In this document: positions 38,143 to 47,222 of the stretch, piece by piece
Numbering within the stretch: the first letter of the stretch is position 1
How the letters are laid out: every line of letters starts with the position of its first letter
Source: Poriferisphaera corsica
GTDB lineage: Bacteria > Planctomycetota > Phycisphaerae > Phycisphaerales > Phycisphaeraceae
DNA: 64,000 nt
Assembly: GCF_007747445.1 (NCBI RefSeq)
Contig: NZ_CP036425.1
Span: 1,224,175-1,288,174 of the forward strand
Reading direction: 5' to 3'
Translations under genes and position numbers: made by a program
The notes under the pieces: model-generated
Told to the model about the DNA's origin: nothing
The model's database searches: none
The model's input: only the letters and a program-made list of their open reading frames with translations

Positions 38143-38221
38143 GGGGCCGACGGGTAGAGCCATGACCAAGAACCGCACGCGGTACGGTCATGGAACGTGG
38201 GTTCGACTCCCACCGGCTCCA
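38143..38221 (+). ncRNA. tRNA-like RNA with alanine identity features, no D stem
   Basis: The ends pair as a 7-bp acceptor stem (GGGGCCG with CGGCTCC), with G-T as the third pair and A as discriminator base; a perfect T arm follows tRNA rules (GTGGG-TTCGACT-CCCAC, 38197-38213). There is no normal D stem, and the anticodon arm is replaced by a longer helix: CATGACC/GGTCATG (38161-38167 with 38186-38192) enclosing ACCGC/GCGGT. G3-U70 and A73 are the main recognition elements of alanyl-tRNA synthetase, as in tRNA-Ala and tmRNA. CCA is not encoded. The pattern recalls the tRNA-like domain of tmRNA in miniature. A decayed tRNA is the alternative. Confidence 0.6.
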
Positions 38222-38223
38222 AT

Positions 38224-39975
38224 ATGATTCAGGTTTTAGATCAATCAACGTTAAAAACCAAGCCGCCCATGGTACTCCGGCCCTATCAGCAGGAAGCGGT
38301 GCGTGCGGTCTATGAGCACCTGCGCTTACGTGATGACAATCCGTGTCTGGTGCTGCCAACAGCTGCAGGCAAAACGCCAGTGATTGCAAGTATCTGCAGG
38401 GATGTGGTGCAGAAGTGGGATGGCCGGGTATTGATATTGGCGCACGTCAAAGAACTGCTCGAACAAGCTGTTAATAAGCTACACATTATGGCACCGGATC
38501 TGTGGCACAGAATCGGCGTGTACTCTGCGGGATTGGGCAGCCGCGATACAGAGTACCCCATCATCGTCGCCGGGATTCAGTCGGTATATAAGCGTGCAAC
38601 CGAGCTTGGTCATTTTGACCTGATTCTAATTGATGAATGCCACATGTTGCCGCCAGATGGCGAGGGGATGTATCAGAGCTTCCTCAATGGCATGCAGAAG
38701 ATCAATCCGCAGGTGCGCCTGATCGGCTTAACCGCAACGCCGTACCGCATGAAGCAGGGACTCATCTGTAACTCTGATCCCGAAAGTTTGCTGCATCACA
38801 TCTGTTACGAAGTGGGTGTTCGCGAGTTGATCGTTCAAGGTTACCTCTGCCCGTTAAAATCGAAAGCAGGCCAGCGCAAGGTTGATACCTCGAAGCTGCA
38901 TATCCGGGGCGGCGAATTTATTCAATCAGAAACTGAAGCGTTAATGGATGAAGAGTCGCTGGTTCAATCGGCCTGCTCGGAGATCATCAAGCTTACACAA
39001 GATCGCCACTCTGTTCTGATCTTTGCTGCGGGCGTTAAACATGCCCAGCATATTCAACAGACGATCGAAAATATGGGGCATGCGTGCGGATTTGTATGTG
39101 GCGATACGCTTCCCTTTAACCGTTCGCAAACACTTGATGGATTTAAAGAGCAAAAGCTCAAATACCTTGTGAATGTGAACGTGCTTACTACCGGCTTTGA
39201 TGCACCAACAATTGATTGCGTTGTCTTATTGCGTCCTACGCAGTCGCCCGGCCTGCTATATCAGATGGTTGGCAGAGGCTTTCGTATTCACCCATCAAAG
39301 CAAGATTGCTTGATTCTTGATTACGGCGGTAACATCCTGCGGCATGGTCCAATTGATGATCTGAAAGTGGCAGATAAAGCGAAAGGTACAGGCAAAGCGC
39401 CAGCGAAGGAATGCCCAAATTGCCGGGCGCTGATTCACGCCGCATATAGCAACTGCCCCGAGTGTGGTTATGAGTTTGAACGTGAGCCGGATAACAAGCA
39501 CAACGCGCAAGCGGATTCTGCAAGTGTTCTTTCTGGCCAAGTCACTGAAACAGATTATGAGGTGCAGGAGGTGTATTACAGTGTTCACCAGAAACGCGGC
39601 GCACCAGAAAACAGCCCGCGTACGATGCGGATCGATTACCGCATTGGATTCAATGAGTACAAGAGTGAATGGGTCTGCCCAGAACATCATGGCTACGCAC
39701 ATCAGAAATTTCAAACATGGTGGCAGGATAGATCGCTTGAACCATTGCCTGATTCAGCAGAAGAGGCTGTTGCGATCTGCGATGCAGGCGGCATCGCTGA
39801 GACGCACGCTATTACGGTGCGATCGGTCGCGGGTGAAAAATTTGATCGTATCACGAGTTACAAATTGGGTGAAAAGCCACCACGGATGGATGGCTCAGCC
39901 TCCGGAAGTTCTGGCATATATTCTGATCAATTCGTTGAGGGTCTTCCATGTCCTGATGATGAGATACCGTTTTGA
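38224..39975 (+). CDS. Phage DEAD/DEAH-box (SSL2-like) SF2 helicase
   Basis: A 583-residue helicase from ATG 38224; ATG 38269 is an alternative because there is no binding site directly after the tRNA-like RNA. Motifs: LRPYQQEAVRAV (Q-motif region), LPTAAGKTPVIASI (Walker A), IDECHML (motif II), GLTATPYR (motif III), and TTGFDAPTIDCVVLLRPT with YQMVGRGFRIH (motifs V and VI). A zinc ribbon CPNCRALIHAAYSNCPECG follows at about residue 398. It should unwind DNA in phage replication next to the primase-polymerase. Confidence 0.88.
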   Translation: MIQVLDQSTLKTKPPMVLRPYQQEAVRAVYEHLRLRDDNPCLVLPTAAGKTPVIASICRDVVQKWDGRVLILAHVKELLEQAVNKLHIMAPDLWHRIGVYSAGLGSRDTEYPIIVAGIQSVYKRATELGHFDLILIDECHMLPPDGEGMYQSFLNGMQKINPQVRLIGLTATPYRMKQGLICNSDPESLLHHICYEVGVRELIVQGYLCPLKSKAGQRKVDTSKLHIRGGEFIQSETEALMDEESLVQSACSEIIKLTQDRHSVLIFAAGVKHAQHIQQTIENMGHACGFVCGDTLPFNRSQTLDGFKEQKLKYLVNVNVLTTGFDAPTIDCVVLLRPTQSPGLLYQMVGRGFRIHPSKQDCLILDYGGNILRHGPIDDLKVADKAKGTGKAPAKECPNCRALIHAAYSNCPECGYEFEREPDNKHNAQADSASVLSGQVTETDYEVQEVYYSVHQKRGAPENSPRTMRIDYRIGFNEYKSEWVCPEHHGYAHQKFQTWWQDRSLEPLPDSAEEAVAICDAGGIAETHAITVRSVAGEKFDRITSYKLGEKPPRMDGSASGSSGIYSDQFVEGLPCPDDEIPF

Positions 39976-39992
39976 ATAGGTGTAGGTCGATT

Positions 39993-42311
39993 GTGATCGA
40001 AGAAATCACGGCAGCTGATTCACTGCAGCAGTACGTCTCAGTAGATCTCTGCGCCCTGCCTGCACTGCGCATAGAGAAACGCCCAAGCTGCGGCAGGTGG
40101 AAGCAGTATCAAAAGCGGCTTCCCACAGAGGCTGAATTGTCCGCATGGTCTGCGAACCATCCGGATGCTGTCTGCATCATCTGCGGAAAAGTTTCGAATC
40201 ACTTGGAGATTTTAGACTTTGATGCGCAGGGTGAATTGTTCGATGCCTGGGCGAAGCAAATATCACCAGAACTCCTAAACCGCCTTGTGATTCAAGGCAC
40301 ACCTTCCGGAGGCTGGCATGTCATTTACCGATGCCAAACGAGCATCAGCGGCAATATGAAACTCGCCCAGCGATTAGATCAATCAACCGGCGAAATCCTA
40401 ACACTCATCGAAACACGCGGCGAAGGCGGTTTGTTTTTGTGCTATCCAACGCAAGATTACGAACTGGCACAAGGTGATCTGTGCGATTTACCAGTGATCA
40501 CAGAAGCAGAACGCGACGCACTACTTCAGGCCGCTTGGGATCTGAATGAATATCTGCCACCTGTGTTGAATAGTCATGCGAACAATCAAACATCAGCCAG
40601 ACCATGCGAATCTCAACCTGCACATTTGAACAGGCCCGGAGATGATTTTAATAAGCGAGGCGATGTGCGAACTGTGCTCGAAGAGCACGGATGGGTGCGC
40701 ACTAAAGGCGGAGAAAACGAATATTGGCGAAGACCCGGCAAACAATCGGGTACATCAGCGACGCTAAAGGAGAATGTGTTCTATGTGTTCTCATCAAATG
40801 CCACGCCTTTTGAACCGGGTCGCGGATACTCGCCCTTTGCGGTCTATGCGATACTTAGTCATGGCGGAGATTTTGAACAAGCGGCACGTTCTCTTGGAGA
40901 GCTTGGCTTTGGTTTAAATTGTTCGAATTCTCTACCAGATGATTCGAATAATCCGGACATCTCGGCCATTGTTCAAATGTCAGCCGCACCACTGAAAGAG
41001 AATTCGAATAACGGTCAGACAATCGTATTAGCTGGCGAACCAGCCGAGGCAAAGTCAGAGATCCAAGACCCCGGGCCGATCCCTTTGGAGATGTTGCGCG
41101 TGCCGGGGTTTGTCAGTGAGGTGATGGATTACTGCCTTGCGACTGCACCTTACCCCAATCCTGTGATGGCGTTTGCAGGAGCATTAGCGCTTCAGGCGTT
41201 TTTAGGTGGACGCAAGGTGCGCGATAGCGGCAATAACAGAACCAATCTTTACCTTCTCGGTCTGGCCCATTCAGCGTCAGGTAAGGACTGGCCGCGCAAG
41301 ATCAATAACCGAATTTTATTGCAGACCAAACTTGGCAATGCATTAGGTGAACGCTTTGCTAGCGGCGAAGGCATACAGGATGCGCTGTACTTAACGCCTT
41401 CGATGCTCTTTCAAACTGATGAGATTGATACGATGCTGCAATCGATCAATCTATCTAAGCATGGTCAGCATGAAGCGATCCTCAGTACGCTTTTAACGAT
41501 GTATTCATCAGCTAACAGCCTGTATCCCATGCGCAAGAAAGCAAACGTTAAGGGCGAAAACGACATCGGCTTGCGTTATATCGATCAGCCCAATCTGGTC
41601 ATCTTTGGTACCGCGATTCCCAATCACTACTACGCAGCGCTGAGCGAGCGCATGATGACTAACGGCTTTTTCGCTCGCATGATCGTGCTGGAAGCTGGAT
41701 CACGTAGTCGCGGTCAAGAACCGGTCATGAGCGACTTGCCGAAGCGCGTTCTTGAAACCGCCAATTGGTGGGCTAACTTTAATCCCATCAAAGGCAACCT
41801 GACAGATTTGCATCCGCTGCCTGCATTGGTGGAACATACAAGCCAAGCGCAAAAACATTTAATCGAAACCCGCGATCAGGCAGATCATGAATACGCCAAG
41901 GCAGAAGCGGGTAACGATGCGGTGGGTACAACGGTCTGGGGACGCGTCAGCGAGCAGGTTCGTAAGCTATCACTCATCTACGCCATCAGCGAGAACCACC
42001 ACGCCCCGGTCATTGGCCATGAGGCCGTTGAGTGGGCGTCCGAGTTCGTCATGCACCAAGTCAGGCGGATGCTCTACATGGCCGCGTCACATGCCGCGGA
42101 GAGCGCGTTTCATGCCGAGTGTTTGAAGGCTATCACTAAGCTGCGTGAAGCGCCTAATCAGGAGTTAGCCCATAGCGTCCTGCTAAAACGCATGAAGATG
42201 AAAGCCAAGGATTTTAAGGATCTGATTGAGACGCTGATTCAGCGGGGAGATATTCAAGTCATAACCACACCACGGGCGGGTAGTCCGATGGTCGTTTATA
42301 AGCTCAATTAG
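39993..42311 (+). CDS. Primase-polymerase with C-terminal DUF3987-like domain
   Basis: A 772-residue protein from GTG 39993, which has AGG 6 bases before; a TTG at 39972 overlapping the helicase stop is the other choice. The N-terminal 200 residues match the bifunctional primase-polymerase fold: WKQYQKRLPTEAELSAW, CIICGKVSNHLEILDFDA (DxD-like metal site) and GTPSGGWHVIYR. From about residue 370 the DUF3987 pattern appears (PLEMLRVPGFVSEVMDYCLA, then GLAHSASGKDWPRK in place of a Walker A). It probably primes phage replication. Confidence 0.8.
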   Translation: MIEEITAADSLQQYVSVDLCALPALRIEKRPSCGRWKQYQKRLPTEAELSAWSANHPDAVCIICGKVSNHLEILDFDAQGELFDAWAKQISPELLNRLVIQGTPSGGWHVIYRCQTSISGNMKLAQRLDQSTGEILTLIETRGEGGLFLCYPTQDYELAQGDLCDLPVITEAERDALLQAAWDLNEYLPPVLNSHANNQTSARPCESQPAHLNRPGDDFNKRGDVRTVLEEHGWVRTKGGENEYWRRPGKQSGTSATLKENVFYVFSSNATPFEPGRGYSPFAVYAILSHGGDFEQAARSLGELGFGLNCSNSLPDDSNNPDISAIVQMSAAPLKENSNNGQTIVLAGEPAEAKSEIQDPGPIPLEMLRVPGFVSEVMDYCLATAPYPNPVMAFAGALALQAFLGGRKVRDSGNNRTNLYLLGLAHSASGKDWPRKINNRILLQTKLGNALGERFASGEGIQDALYLTPSMLFQTDEIDTMLQSINLSKHGQHEAILSTLLTMYSSANSLYPMRKKANVKGENDIGLRYIDQPNLVIFGTAIPNHYYAALSERMMTNGFFARMIVLEAGSRSRGQEPVMSDLPKRVLETANWWANFNPIKGNLTDLHPLPALVEHTSQAQKHLIETRDQADHEYAKAEAGNDAVGTTVWGRVSEQVRKLSLIYAISENHHAPVIGHEAVEWASEFVMHQVRRMLYMAASHAAESAFHAECLKAITKLREAPNQELAHSVLLKRMKMKAKDFKDLIETLIQRGDIQVITTPRAGSPMVVYKLN

Positions 42312-42578
42312 GGGGTGAAACGTGGGTGAAATGTGGGTGAAACGAGAGAAACCTGACCGTTTCACGTTTCTCTGATTTCACCCTGGTTTCACCCCCTAAA
42401 GGTGAAACGTGAAGAAGTGGTAAGTATAGAAATAATAATAAATAATCATTTTTATATCTCACGTTTCCCTCCTTTCACCCCACCCCCCTCGCATATACAT
42501 TTTTTATAGGTTAAACCCTCGAAAAACACCTGTTTGTATGTGCGTTTGGGATCGCGCGTGAGGGGTGTGAAACGTGAG
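42310..42578. promoter_or_regulatory. Nested palindromes and GTGAAAC repeats (candidate origin or operator)
   Basis: AGGGGGTGAAAC (42310-42321) pairs with GTTTCACCCCCT (42387-42398); inside it GGGTGAAAT pairs with ATTTCACCC and AGAGAAAC with GTTTCTCT, giving a nested 89-base palindrome. GGTGAAACGTG recurs at about 42400, TCTCACGTTTC at about 42457 and its inverse GAAACGTGAGA at about 42568. An AT-rich stretch (about 42420-42455) lies between. Iterated sites next to an AT-rich stretch just after the primase gene fit a replication origin; an operator array is the alternative. No gene is in 42312-42739. Confidence 0.6.
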
Positions 42579-42739
42579 ATTTTACGGGATTACCAATGGT
42601 TCCTTCCCGGTACGTCTGTCATCTGATGGCACGGGAACGAGTCGAGCTGTATTAGACACTTTCTTTCTAACGTGGCGAATTTGTAATTCTTTAAGTGGTA
42701 TGTGTTTATTTACATTTTTTATGCGCAAGGAGATGAACG

Positions 42740-44080
42740 ATGGCGAAACGTGAGCAGGTGATGAAAATTGAACTTCGAAGGTTGGATGAGGTGGTGCCTT
42801 ACGAACGTAACCCCCGGCTCAATGACATGGCGGTGGGCGCGGTGGCTGAATCGTTGCGCGCGTTTGGGTTCAGACAGCCGATTGTGGTGGATGCGGATGG
42901 CGTGATTGTTGCAGGCCACACCCGATGGAAGGCGGCGCAGAAGCTGGGGCTTGTGAAAGTACCGGTGCATGTGGCAACTGACCTCACCGATAGTCAAATT
43001 CGCGCTTATCGCATTGCTGATAACAAGAGCGGCGAACTGGCAGAGTGGGACATGGAGATCCTGCCGATTGAATTAACGGAGCTAAACGGCGACTTTGATT
43101 TTGAGTCGTTTGGTTTTGGCGAAAAAGAACTCACGCAGCTTCTTGAAGAAGGAGGCGGCATTCAGCAAGGGTTAACGGATCCGGATGAAATACCTGAGCC
43201 ACCTGATGAAGCTGTGACACAATCTGGCGATATCTGGCAACTTGGCGACCACAGACTTATGTGCGGCGATAGCGGGTCGGAGTCAGATCTAGGCAGGCTT
43301 TTGGATGGGCAGGTGATTGATCTTGTTCTGAGCGACCCCCCTTACAACGTAAAGGTGGAGCCGCGCAGCAACAACGCCATTGCGGCTGGTTTGTCGAGTT
43401 TTCCCGCCAGCGGTGGTGGGCACCATCAGAAGTTGGATGTCCAGCGTCATCCGGAAAAAGCTAACGCGACGCACAAAAAGCTACGTGCCAAAGATAGGCC
43501 GCTGGAGAACGACTTCATCAGTGATGACGAATTTGATCAGCTGCTTCTCGATTGGTTTGGCAATGCATCGCGCGTTCTCAAGTCAGGCGGAAGTTTTTAC
43601 ATCTGGGGCGGGTACGCGAACCTCGGCAACTATCCCAAGCCGCTGGTTGAATCGGGACTGTACTTCAGTCAGGCAGTTGTATGGGACAAGCAGCATCCGG
43701 TACTGACACGCAAGGACATGATGGGATCGTTTGAGCTTTGCTTTTATGGCTGGAAGGTTGGCGCGGGACATAGTTTTTACGGTCCTAACAACGCGACGGA
43801 CTTGTGGCACGTGAAGAAGGTGAGTCCGCAGTCGATGGTACATCTGACTGAGAAGCCAGTGGAATTGGCGGTGCGTGCGATTCAGTATTCATCAAAGCGA
43901 GGTGAGAACGTGCTGGACTTGTTTGGCGGTTCAGGCAGTACGCTGATTGGATGTGAACAGACTGAGCGAAAGGCATATCTGATGGAATTTGATCCGCTGT
44001 ACTGTGATGTGATCGTGAAGCGTTGGGAGATGTTTACGGGGAAGAAAGCGGTGAGGCTTGAACGAATGGCAGGTCAATAG
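42740..44080 (+). CDS. ParB-domain DNA methyltransferase (N4-cytosine/N6-adenine)
   Basis: A 446-residue fusion. Residues 8-90 are a ParB N-terminal-like domain (VPYERNPRLNDMAVGAVAES, then VIVAGHTRWKAAQKLG). The methyltransferase part has catalytic DPPYNVK (about residue 198) before the SAM site LDLFGGSGSTLIGCEQ (about 393), i.e. beta-class order. AAGGAG lies 7 bases before the ATG. Phage enzymes of this kind usually protect phage DNA against host restriction; no partner restriction gene is near. Confidence 0.93.
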   Translation: MAKREQVMKIELRRLDEVVPYERNPRLNDMAVGAVAESLRAFGFRQPIVVDADGVIVAGHTRWKAAQKLGLVKVPVHVATDLTDSQIRAYRIADNKSGELAEWDMEILPIELTELNGDFDFESFGFGEKELTQLLEEGGGIQQGLTDPDEIPEPPDEAVTQSGDIWQLGDHRLMCGDSGSESDLGRLLDGQVIDLVLSDPPYNVKVEPRSNNAIAAGLSSFPASGGGHHQKLDVQRHPEKANATHKKLRAKDRPLENDFISDDEFDQLLLDWFGNASRVLKSGGSFYIWGGYANLGNYPKPLVESGLYFSQAVVWDKQHPVLTRKDMMGSFELCFYGWKVGAGHSFYGPNNATDLWHVKKVSPQSMVHLTEKPVELAVRAIQYSSKRGENVLDLFGGSGSTLIGCEQTERKAYLMEFDPLYCDVIVKRWEMFTGKKAVRLERMAGQ

Positions 44081-44289
44081 ATTTTGCAGGTGACTTTGCT
44101 TTTGCTGGCACTTTGGATTTCGACAGGTTGGATGCCGTAAGCCGTGATGACTTTGATGGTGACGGTATCGTGATTGGTCGGGTAGGCATCAAAGACTTCC
44201 AGCCAATTCCCGCCAAGACAGATCACATCGCCGGGCTTTAGATCGCACCAGTTACGCTCAATCGTTTTAGATTCATTTGTCATTTGCAT
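44074..44289 (-). CDS. Small prophage protein on the minus strand
   Basis: A 71-residue protein with AAAGGA 5 bases before the ATG at 44289, which supports translation. The sequence LKPGDVICLGGNWLEVFDAY suggests a compact beta-barrel-like fold. Its end overlaps the methylase gene by 7 bases. It is one of only two minus-strand genes inside the rightward block. No family is recognised. Confidence 0.55.
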   Translation of the reverse strand: MQMTNESKTIERNWCDLKPGDVICLGGNWLEVFDAYPTNHDTVTIKVITAYGIQPVEIQSASKSKVTCKIY

Positions 44290-44347
44290 TGGTTTCCTTT
44301 CACAGTCACATCAGGGCGTATTTGAGCTGATTCATCAAGCAGGATTC

Positions 44348-44584
44348 ATGCCTAATCGCGAGATCGTTATGGCCAAAAAAGCAGATCCCAAGCTGAGCCT
44401 TACCTCGTTAACGCCTACGCAGGCAGCACAAGTCCTCGCATCTGCTTACGGCAAACGGGTTGATCCTGGGCAGGTGCAAGCCATTGCGGAGGAAGGTGAT
44501 CTACTTCGCGCCGATGGCACGCTGAACCTGATGGAGTATGTAGCGTATCTTGCTAGCGAAATGGCCAATAAGCCAAGTCACTGA
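44348..44584 (+). CDS. Small protein resembling the terminase N-terminal domain
   Basis: A 78-residue protein, or 71 from ATG 44369. Its pattern (LTPTQAAQVLASAYGKRVDPGQVQAI, then G-x-L-x-LMEYVAYLASEM) runs parallel to residues 3-60 of the terminase that follows (LKPAELLRVINSTRFGNVLSESQ, then IDLLRYAAWLTLQY). Both look like a short DNA-binding helical domain. By position it could act as a small terminase subunit that recognises the packaging site. Confidence 0.6.
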   Translation: MPNREIVMAKKADPKLSLTSLTPTQAAQVLASAYGKRVDPGQVQAIAEEGDLLRADGTLNLMEYVAYLASEMANKPSH

Positions 44585-44647
44585 ACTTGCTTAGCGACAA
44601 ATAAGTGGGGGGATTGGGGGGGGTAAGGGGGGATGGGGATCTGTGTG

Positions 44648-46921
44648 ATGAACCTACGAAAATTAAAGCCCGCAGAATTGCTGCGTGTGATCAATTCGAC
44701 ACGTTTTGGGAATGTGCTGAGTGAATCGCAGCTTCGACGCCATCGCAACATGGCGGGCTATACCATTGGCGATGTGCGTAGTATTGATCTGCTGCGTTAC
44801 GCGGCGTGGCTGACGTTGCAGTACTCACAAGAAATTAAACAAAGTGGCGGCTACGAGCAGCACAAGAAACGCATGGCAGAGCAGGCTGCTGAGATGGTAC
44901 GCTCGGCGCAAGATATTGGCGTGTTGCCAGAAGTTGCTGATCCAGAACGTAAGAAGAATGCAACTGAATCGTTCAGAGGTTTATGTGAGACCTATTTCCC
45001 TGAAGTGTTTTATCTGCCGTGGTCGGCGGATCATGAGAAGGTCATCAGTAAGATTGAGAAGGCGGTCACCAGTGGCGGCCTGTTTGCGGTTGCGATGCCG
45101 CGTGGTTCGGGCAAGACTGTTTTGATGCAGATGGCGTGTTTGTGGGCAGCGTTAACTGGGGCGACACCTTTTGTGTGTTTGATTGCAGCATCAGCAGATC
45201 GAGCGAAGGACTTGCTTGAAAATATCAAAGTGTGGCTGGAAACTAATCCGCTTTTAGCGGCTGACTTTCCAGAAGTTTGTTATCCGATTAAGGCGCTGGA
45301 GCGCATCACCAATCGCCAAAAGGGACAGAAGTTTCAGGGTGAGCCGACGCGGATCGAGTGGGCGGCAGATAAGATTGTGCTCCCCACGATACCCGGCTCC
45401 AAAGCATCGGGCGTTGTGATTTCATGCTCAGGAATGAAGGGGTCAGATCTCCGCGGGCAGAACCATGCTAGGCCAGACGGGCAAGTTGTCAGACCTGCAC
45501 TTGTGATGGTCGACGACCCGCAAACAACAGAGTCCGCTTGGTCACCTAGCCAATCGCAAAGACGTGAAGCAATCCTAGCGGGTGATGTCTTGGGTATGGC
45601 GGGGCCGAGTAAGAAGATCGCAGGTCTGATGGCATGTACGGTGATTCGTCCCGGCGATATGGCGGACAATATGCTTGACCGGCAAAAGCACCCTGAGTGG
45701 CAAGGGCAGCGTACCAAGATGGTTTACAAGTTCCCGAGTAACGAAAAACTCTGGGCTACCTATGCGCAAATTAGAGCGGATAGCCTGCGCAACGATAGCG
45801 ATGGATCGGAAGCAACCAAGTTCTATCAAGAGAACCAAGTCGCCATGGATGAAGGCGCGGTGGTTGCTTGGCCGCAGCGGTTCTATGAAGGTGAACTGTC
45901 TGCGATTCAACACGCGATGAATTTGAAGTTGCGCGATGACGCAGCGTTCTTTGCTGAGTATCAGAACGAACCGATCGTCGAAACAGAAGGCGAAGAAATG
46001 CTAACTCCGGAGGAGATTGCGAAAAAAACGAATGGTTATCTTCCGGGGGCTGTGCCGATTGGTTGCAATCACCTGACGATGTTTATCGATGTGCAGCAAA
46101 AAGTATTGTTTTGGATGATCTGCGGATGGGAGGATGATTTTACCGGTTACGTTTTAGATTATGGTGTATGGCCATCCCCAGACCCCGGAAGACACTACTT
46201 CGCGCTCGCTAACTTGCAGAATACGCTCGCTAAAGCCAAGCCGGGCGCGGGGCTTGAAGGACAGATCTATCACGGGCTTGAGCAGCTCACATTGCAAACT
46301 TTGTCTCGCATTTACAGGCGCGAAGATGGCGCAGAGATGCATATTAATCGTTGTATGATTGATGCGAACTGGGGGCAGTCGACCGATGTGGTTTACCAGT
46401 TCTGCAGGCAAAGTGAATTCGCGACGATCCTATTGCCAAGCCATGGTAAGTATGTGGGCGCATCAAGTACGCCGTTTAGCGAATACAAACGTAAACGCGG
46501 CGACCGTATTGGACACCACTGGCGGATTCCTAATATCACCGGGCGAAGACAGGTGCGTCATGCGCTTGTTGATACGAACTACTGGAAGTCGTTTGTGCAT
46601 GCGCGACTATCTGTCGCGATGGGTGATCCGGGCTGCTTGAGTTTGTATGGCAGGGATACAGAGAGGCACCGGTTACTCGCAGACCACATGACTGCTGAAT
46701 ACCGCGTTAAAACTTTAGCTCGCGGACGCGTGGTTGATGAATGGAAGCTAAAAGCTGCCCGGCCAGACAATCATTGGCTGGATTGCTTGGTTGGGTGTGC
46801 AGTCGGCGCGAGCATGATGGGAGCGTCATTGCCGGGTACGAATGCCGTCGTAAAACAAACAGCGAAGCGTCTGCGGTTATCTGGTTTACAACATAAAAAG
46901 GCACGTCAAAAACGAGGATAA
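44648..46921 (+). CDS. Terminase large subunit
   Basis: A 757-residue DNA packaging motor. ATPase motifs are AMPRGSGKTVLMQMACLW (Walker A, about residue 152) and PALVMVDDPQT (Walker B, about 291). The C-terminal half contains acidic segments typical of the terminase nuclease (MFIDVQQKVLFWMI at about 477, CMIDANWGQS at about 570). Length and context (followed by small protein, portal and protease-capsid) match lambda-type gpA proteins. ATG 44648 is taken over 44633 on ribosome binding site spacing. It cuts concatemers and pumps DNA into proheads. Confidence 0.92.
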   Translation: MNLRKLKPAELLRVINSTRFGNVLSESQLRRHRNMAGYTIGDVRSIDLLRYAAWLTLQYSQEIKQSGGYEQHKKRMAEQAAEMVRSAQDIGVLPEVADPERKKNATESFRGLCETYFPEVFYLPWSADHEKVISKIEKAVTSGGLFAVAMPRGSGKTVLMQMACLWAALTGATPFVCLIAASADRAKDLLENIKVWLETNPLLAADFPEVCYPIKALERITNRQKGQKFQGEPTRIEWAADKIVLPTIPGSKASGVVISCSGMKGSDLRGQNHARPDGQVVRPALVMVDDPQTTESAWSPSQSQRREAILAGDVLGMAGPSKKIAGLMACTVIRPGDMADNMLDRQKHPEWQGQRTKMVYKFPSNEKLWATYAQIRADSLRNDSDGSEATKFYQENQVAMDEGAVVAWPQRFYEGELSAIQHAMNLKLRDDAAFFAEYQNEPIVETEGEEMLTPEEIAKKTNGYLPGAVPIGCNHLTMFIDVQQKVLFWMICGWEDDFTGYVLDYGVWPSPDPGRHYFALANLQNTLAKAKPGAGLEGQIYHGLEQLTLQTLSRIYRREDGAEMHINRCMIDANWGQSTDVVYQFCRQSEFATILLPSHGKYVGASSTPFSEYKRKRGDRIGHHWRIPNITGRRQVRHALVDTNYWKSFVHARLSVAMGDPGCLSLYGRDTERHRLLADHMTAEYRVKTLARGRVVDEWKLKAARPDNHWLDCLVGCAVGASMMGASLPGTNAVVKQTAKRLRLSGLQHKKARQKRG

Positions 46922-47134
46922 TTCTCGACATCATCGTAGAATTCTCTGGATAATTTTACGATCCTATCGATAATTCTCCGCTTAAGAAACATCCAGACAG
47001 ATTCCTGTCATCGAGATTTCGTAGCATTCAAAGATTATGAAGAATATGCGTTGAGATAATCAAAACATCAAACCATGTTTTGCCATTTAATGCCAGTCGT
47101 TGACAGCATTTCACATCCAACAAAAAAATTCACA
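46922..47134. other. Non-coding interval with GATAATTCT repeats
   Basis: Three GATAATT(C/T)T words occur between 46918 and 46980, and a hairpin AAAACAT/ATGTTTT lies at 47062-47081. No gene. Confidence 0.45.
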
Positions 47135-47193
47135 AAATCACCAAAAAATGCGCAACAAATTTCGTTTTGACGCAGATATAGAGGGTGTAGGGG
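47135..47193 (+). repeat. Prophage repeat, copy 3 (59 bp)
   Basis: 57/59 identical to the inverted copy at 31528-31586 and 45/47 to 35819-35865. It ends 26 bases before the ATG at 47219. Confidence 0.9.
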
Positions 47194-47222
47194 AGATAGT
47201 GTGGGGGGATGGGTTTTTATGA
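47148..47222 (+). CDS. Possible 24-residue leader peptide from the repeat
   Basis: One changed base relative to copy 2 creates an ATG, and the frame reads MRNKFRFDADIEGVGEIV and stops at 47222, overlapping the next start ATG (47219). No clear binding site. It may be a translated leader or just a by-product of the repeat. Confidence 0.25.
   Translation: MRNKFRFDADIEGVGEIVWGDGFL

Noticed and set aside
38143-38221. Calling the tRNA-like RNA a normal tRNA
   Set aside because: No D stem can be drawn, and the anticodon loop would be 22 bases, so no anticodon can be given.
46918-46985. GATAATTCT repeats as a CRISPR-like or iteron array
   Set aside because: Only three short, unevenly spaced words; too weak for a claim beyond a note.
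31528-47193. The 59-bp repeat pair as attL/attR of the prophage
   Set aside because: The two copies are inverted relative to each other and the second lies in the middle of the head genes; attachment sites should be direct and at the ends.
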